Positions 60,543 through 64,000 of a DNA stretch of 64,000 nt are shown piece after piece (position 1 is the first letter of the stretch; each line of letters starts with the position of its first letter). The notes beneath the pieces were generated by a model. The model made no database searches. It was not told the origin of the DNA and worked only from the letters and a program-made list of their open reading frames with translations. Position numbers and translations under genes: made by a program. The DNA is from Streptomyces smaragdinus (lineage in GTDB: Bacteria > Actinomycetota > Actinomycetes > Streptomycetales > Streptomycetaceae): assembly GCF_009604385.1 (NCBI RefSeq), contig NZ_WEGJ01000003.1, positions 62,001 through 126,000 of the forward strand. Reading direction: 5' to 3'.

Positions 60543-62162
60543 TCACCCCGGGACCAGCCCCGGGTGACCGGCCTCGGAGACATAGGAGGCGGCCACCGCG
60601 ATGGGGGCGCCGGGGGTGGTGACCTGCGGCACCGTCAGATAGTCCGCGCGCAGGTGCGAGGGGTCGAGCGTCACCCGCAGATAGCCGCGCTGCCCGTTGT
60701 AGTACTTCAGATGCGCGTTGGACGCGAAGAGCCGGTCGTAGTTCGCGGGCCGCGCCGAGCCGTTGCCGCCGCTGGAGATGGACGTGCCGACGAGCTCGAC
60801 GCCCAGCGTCCGGGAGGCGGGGTCGGTGAAGTCGCGCTTGATGTCGAACCCGTAGTGGACGTGGACGTCGCCGGTGAGGACGACGAGGTTGTCCACGCCG
60901 GCGGTCTCGGCACCGGCGAGGATCCGCTCGCGCGACGCCCGGTAGCCGTCCCACGAGTCGTGGCTGCACAGATAGTCCGGGGTGGGCTGGTCGCGCCGTT
61001 CGCTGAAGACCACCTGCTGGGGTACGACGTTCCAGCGGGCCGCCGAGCGCCGCCAGCCGTCGATCAGCCAGCGCTCCTGGGCGTCGCCGGTCATGGAGCG
61101 GGCGGGGTCGAAGGCGGCCGGGTGGGGCGGCTGCCAGTTCTCGCCGGGCGCCTGGACGCTGCGGTACTGGCGGGTGTCCAGGACGTCGAACTGGGCGAGG
61201 CGTCCGAAGTGCATCCGGCGGTAGAGCCGCATGTCGGGCCCGTCGGGCTGCTGCGGGGCGCGCAGCGGCATGTTCTCCCAGTACGCGCGGTACGCCGCGG
61301 CCCGCCGGACCAGGAACTCCTCGGGCGGGACGCCGCCCTCGCCGTGTTCGTCGGCGTAGTTGTTCTCCGTCTCGTGGTCGTCCCAGGTGACGACGAACGG
61401 GTGCGCCGCGTGGGCGGCGCGCAGATCGGGGTCGGACTTGTAGAGCGCGTAGTGCAGCCGGTAGCGGGCGAGGGTGTCGGCCTCGTGGTTCACCGCGTCG
61501 GGCAGCGTGCCGGCCGGGTAGGCGCGGATGCCGCCGGCGGAGTTCACGGGGCCCTCGTAGAGGTAGTCCCCGCAGTGGAAGACGGCCTGCACGTCGTCGT
61601 CGGCGAGGTGGCGGTAGGCGGTCCAGTAGCCCTGGATGTAGTACTGGCAGCTGACGACGGCGAAGCGCACCCGGCTGTTGTCGGCGCCGGTCGGCGGGGC
61701 GGTGCGGGTGCGTCCCGCCGGGCTGGTCCAGGGGCCGGTGCGGAAGCGGTAGAAGTACTCGCGGTCGGCGTCCAGGCCGCGGACGTCGACGTGCACGGTG
61801 TGGTTGAACTCGGGGTGGGCGAGCGTCGTCCCGCGCCGGACGACCCGGCCGAAGCGGTCGTCGCGGGCGATCTCCCAGGACACCGGGAAGGCGAGCGCGG
61901 GCAGGCCGTTGCCGGGTTCGAAGAGCACGGGGGCCAGCCGGGTCCACAGGACCACGCTGTCGGGCAGCGGGTCGCCGGAGGCGACGCCGAGGGTGAACGG
62001 GTCGGTGGTGATCGAGGCCGGATCGGCTTCGGCGGCGTGGGCGGCGGGCAGATTGGTGGCGAAGGCGAGCGCGGCCGCGGCCGAGGTGACTGTCAGGAAG
62101 CGTCGCCGGGTGAAGTGCCGTGCCGCGGCACGGAGTTCTGCGTCGTGCGGCGAATGCGTCAT
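60543..62162 (-). CDS. phoD: PhoD-type alkaline phosphatase/phosphodiesterase
   Basis: A 539-residue secreted enzyme. The Tat signal FTRRRFLTV (residues 17-25) is followed by a hydrophobic stretch ending AAHAAEA. The N-terminal PhoD beta domain (about 50-150) precedes the calcineurin-like catalytic domain with VSCQYY, HCGDYLYEGP, WDDHETENNYADEHGEGG and LTGDVHVHYGF, which bind Fe and Ca. It releases phosphate from esters and teichoic acids outside the cell. The ATG at 62162 has a weak ribosome binding site. PHO-box repeats lie 39-71 bases upstream. Confidence 0.95.
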   Translation of the reverse strand: MTHSPHDAELRAAARHFTRRRFLTVTSAAAALAFATNLPAAHAAEADPASITTDPFTLGVASGDPLPDSVVLWTRLAPVLFEPGNGLPALAFPVSWEIARDDRFGRVVRRGTTLAHPEFNHTVHVDVRGLDADREYFYRFRTGPWTSPAGRTRTAPPTGADNSRVRFAVVSCQYYIQGYWTAYRHLADDDVQAVFHCGDYLYEGPVNSAGGIRAYPAGTLPDAVNHEADTLARYRLHYALYKSDPDLRAAHAAHPFVVTWDDHETENNYADEHGEGGVPPEEFLVRRAAAYRAYWENMPLRAPQQPDGPDMRLYRRMHFGRLAQFDVLDTRQYRSVQAPGENWQPPHPAAFDPARSMTGDAQERWLIDGWRRSAARWNVVPQQVVFSERRDQPTPDYLCSHDSWDGYRASRERILAGAETAGVDNLVVLTGDVHVHYGFDIKRDFTDPASRTLGVELVGTSISSGGNGSARPANYDRLFASNAHLKYYNGQRGYLRVTLDPSHLRADYLTVPQVTTPGAPIAVAASYVSEAGHPGLVPG

Positions 62163-62200
62163 GGATCCAGTGGAGTGGCGGAAGAGAACGATCCTCTGTC

Positions 62201-62233
62201 ATGTGCACAACATTCGGATAACATCCGGGCAAC
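62201..62233 (-). promoter_or_regulatory. PHO-box direct repeats before phoD
   Basis: On the minus strand the units GTTGCCCGGAT, GTTATCCGAAT and GTTGTGCACAT follow one another without gaps, three 11-base direct repeats. PhoP-binding sites in Streptomyces are built of 11-base units starting GTTC or GTT. Position and gene identity support phosphate control. Confidence 0.7.
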
Positions 62234-62257
62234 GAGCGCACCCCGTAGGGTGAGCCC

Positions 62258-63004
62258 ATGCAGCAGCAGTCGAAGGTCGCGGTGGTCACCGGCGCCGGCT
62301 CCGGGATCGGCCGCGCGGTGGCCGTCACCCTGTCCGGCGCCGGCTGGGACGTCGTCCTCGCGGGCCGCCGCCCCGACCCTCTCGCGGAGACGGCCCGCCT
62401 CGCGGGAGGCGCCACCCCGGTGCCGGCGGACGTCACCGAGCCGGAGCAGGTGGACGCCCTGTTCGCCGCCGTGCGGGACCGGTACGGGCGCCTGGACCTG
62501 CTGTTCAACAACGCGGGCCGGTTCGGTCCCGCCGCAGGGCCGGACGAGCTGTCCGTCGCGGACTGGAGGGCGGTGGTGGACACCAACCTCACCGGCGCGT
62601 TCCTGTGCGCGCGGGCGGCGTTCCGGCTGATGAGGGAGCAGGACCCGCGGGGCGGGCGGATCATCAACAACGGCTCCGTGTCGGCCCACGCCCCACGCCC
62701 GCACTCCATCGCGTACACGGCGACCAAGCACGCGCTGACGGGCCTGACGAAGTCGCTGTCGCTGGACGGCCGCCCGTACGACATCGCCTGCGGCCAGATC
62801 GACATCGGCAACGCGGCGACCGAGATGACCGAGCGCATGCAGACGGGCATCCTGCAGGCGAACGGCACGACGGCCGTGGAGCCGGTGATGGACGCCGCCG
62901 ACGTGGCCCGGACCGTGCTGCACATGGCGTCCCTGCCGCTCACCGCCAACATCCCGTTCGCGACGGTGATGGCGACCGCGATGCCGCTGATCGGCCGCGG
63001 CTGA
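62258..63004 (+). CDS. Short-chain dehydrogenase/reductase
   Basis: A 248-residue classical [13 protein letters not shown] (residues 11-20) binds NAD(P), NNAG is at 84-87, and the catalytic residues are Ser140, Tyr153 and Lys157 in YTATK. The basic pair GRRPD after the second strand favours NADP. The ATG at 62258 lies six bases after TAGGGT, so it is probably leaderless. It is divergent from phoD, and its promoter is close to the PHO box. Substrate unknown. Confidence 0.92.
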   Translation: MQQQSKVAVVTGAGSGIGRAVAVTLSGAGWDVVLAGRRPDPLAETARLAGGATPVPADVTEPEQVDALFAAVRDRYGRLDLLFNNAGRFGPAAGPDELSVADWRAVVDTNLTGAFLCARAAFRLMREQDPRGGRIINNGSVSAHAPRPHSIAYTATKHALTGLTKSLSLDGRPYDIACGQIDIGNAATEMTERMQTGILQANGTTAVEPVMDAADVARTVLHMASLPLTANIPFATVMATAMPLIGRG

Positions 63005-63050
63005 CGCCTCCCGGCAGGACACCGCCCGCGGGCGCGCCTACCGTTCCCCT

Positions 63051-64000
63051 ATGGGGCCCACCGAACTGCCGCGGGTACGGCCCATGCTGGCCGTCCCCGG
63101 CGCGCTGCCCTCCGCCGCGGCCGACGCCGGCTTCGGGTACGAGCTGAAGTGGGACGGCATCCGGGCCGTCGCCTACGTCCCCGGCGACGGCTCACTGACC
63201 CTCCTGTCCCGCAACGACAACGACGTCACCGCCCAGTACCCCGACCTCGCCCCGCCCCCCGCCGGGCTCCCGCCCTGCGTCCTCGACGGCGAGATCGTCG
63301 CCCTCGGCCCCGACGGCCGCCCGTCGTTCGCCGCGCTGCAGCGCAGGATGAACCTGACGCGCGGGGAGCAGATCCGCCGCCTGGCCGCCGAGGTGCCCGT
63401 CACGTACATGGTCTTCGACGTCCTCCACCTCGACGGCCGCCCCACCCTCCGCGACACGTACCGCCGCCGCCGCGAACTGCTCGCGGAGCTGCCCGTGGAC
63501 GGCCCCCGCTGGTCCGCGCCCCCGTACTGGGAGGGCCACGGGAAGGAGGCCCTGGACCTCACGCGGGAGCACGACCTCGAGGGCCTGCTCGCCAAACGGC
63601 TCGACTCGCGCTACTACCCGGGGCGCCGCAGCGACGCCTGGCTGAAGATCAAGAACATCCGCACCGAAGAGGTCCGGATCGGCGGCTGGACCCGGGGCGG
63701 CGGCAGCCGCCGCGGCGCGTTCGGGGCCCTGCTCCTCGGCCTGGAGACCGACGGGGGCCGCCTCACGTATGTGGGGAGCGTCGGCAGCGGCTTCTCCGCG
63801 CGGGCCCTGGCGGAGCTGCAGCCGCTGCTGGACTCCCTGGCCCGCGACACCAGCCCGTTCGACGGCCCGCTCGACGACCGGCACGTCCGCGGCCGGGACG
63901 TGCACTGGGTGGAGCCGGAGCTGCTGGCGGAGGTGCGGTACGGCGAGCGGACGCCCGCCGGCCGACTGCGGCATCCGGTGTGGCGGGGGCTGCGTACCGA
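63051..64000 (+). CDS. ATP-dependent DNA ligase (LigD/LigC-like), 3' end cut off
   Basis: The first 316 codons of an ATP-dependent DNA ligase; the gene continues past the right edge. The adenylation motif ELKWDGIR puts the nucleophilic Lys at residue 33. VLDGEIVAL (motif III), VFDVLHLDGR and EGLLAKRLDSRYYPGRRSDAW (given as EGLLAKRLDS and RYYPGRRSDAW, motif IV/V area) follow, then the OB fold from about residue 200. No polymerase or nuclease domain precedes it. The ATG at 63051 lies six bases after TACCGT, suggesting a leaderless start. It may serve non-homologous end joining. Confidence 0.93.
   Translation, partial: MGPTELPRVRPMLAVPGALPSAAADAGFGYELKWDGIRAVAYVPGDGSLTLLSRNDNDVTAQYPDLAPPPAGLPPCVLDGEIVALGPDGRPSFAALQRRMNLTRGEQIRRLAAEVPVTYMVFDVLHLDGRPTLRDTYRRRRELLAELPVDGPRWSAPPYWEGHGKEALDLTREHDLEGLLAKRLDSRYYPGRRSDAWLKIKNIRTEEVRIGGWTRGGGSRRGAFGALLLGLETDGGRLTYVGSVGSGFSARALAELQPLLDSLARDTSPFDGPLDDRHVRGRDVHWVEPELLAEVRYGERTPAGRLRHPVWRGLRT

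Overview
The window is about 73% G+C by eye, with strong third-position bias, AGGAGG-type ribosome binding sites, many GTG starts, many -10 boxes placed directly before start codons, and typical actinomycete families (SARP regulator, Rsm22-like protein, NpdG, DyP-type EfeB, large secreted amylases). It is a chromosomal segment of a Streptomyces. The order glutamine synthetase - starch enzymes - panB - map - heme oxygenase - PhoD resembles, from memory, the SCO2226 to SCO2286 interval of S. coelicolor, with accessory insertions. I could not run any search.

Layout. 1-3.6 kb: start of a glutamine synthetase, a tiny Cys-rich peptide, a HIT protein and a 918-residue protein resembling DUF6493. 3.7-11.7 kb: a meta-cleavage pathway for a hydroxyphenylpropionate-like aromatic acid in two operons: mhpD-mhpF-mhpE (minus) beside an IclR regulator, and mhpA - extradiol dioxygenase - mhpC (plus) beside a TetR regulator with a clear palindromic operator. 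11.8-17.6 kb: an HSL-type esterase, a PucR regulator, a GDSL esterase and a secreted serine-hydrolase-like protein. 17.6-18.3 kb: a gene-free, strongly symmetric inverted-repeat region. 18.3-20.6 kb: a LysR regulator and an MFS transporter whose 3' end carries a 175-bp MITE-like element. 20.5-27.4 kb: secreted starch degradation, with an amylase-pullulanase fusion and an alpha-amylase. 27.6-29.1 kb: a rifampicin monooxygenase (rox) homologue with a rifamycin-associated-element-like palindrome.

29.2-33.5 kb: a two-gene operon for a surface polysaccharide, in which a repeat-rich membrane protein is translationally coupled to a deacetylase/GT2/acyltransferase three-domain fusion. 33.7-41 kb: DUF2087, an EEP hydrolase, a TetR plus DHA2 exporter pair with operator, panB, a DrrAB-type ABC exporter and a small membrane protein. 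41-50.3 kb: a large SARP-type regulator, an M50 protease, a membrane protein/winged-helix pair, npdG, an MFS exporter and map. 50.3-53.6 kb: a Gfo/Idh/MocA dehydrogenase divergent from a ROK regulator, then heme oxygenase. 53.7-57.1 kb: the efeO-efeB-efeU iron-uptake operon behind two overlapping iron boxes. 57.2-64 kb: a prim-pol protein, an Rsm22-like methyltransferase, a Bcr/CflA transporter, PhoD with PHO-box repeats, an SDR and the start of an ATP-dependent DNA ligase.

The most interesting parts are the single-chain deacetylase/glycosyltransferase/acyltransferase with its repeat partner, the nested inverted-repeat island, the MITE that now encodes the tail of a transporter, the rox/RAE pair, and several operators that can be read directly (TetR, MalR-like, iron box, PHO box).
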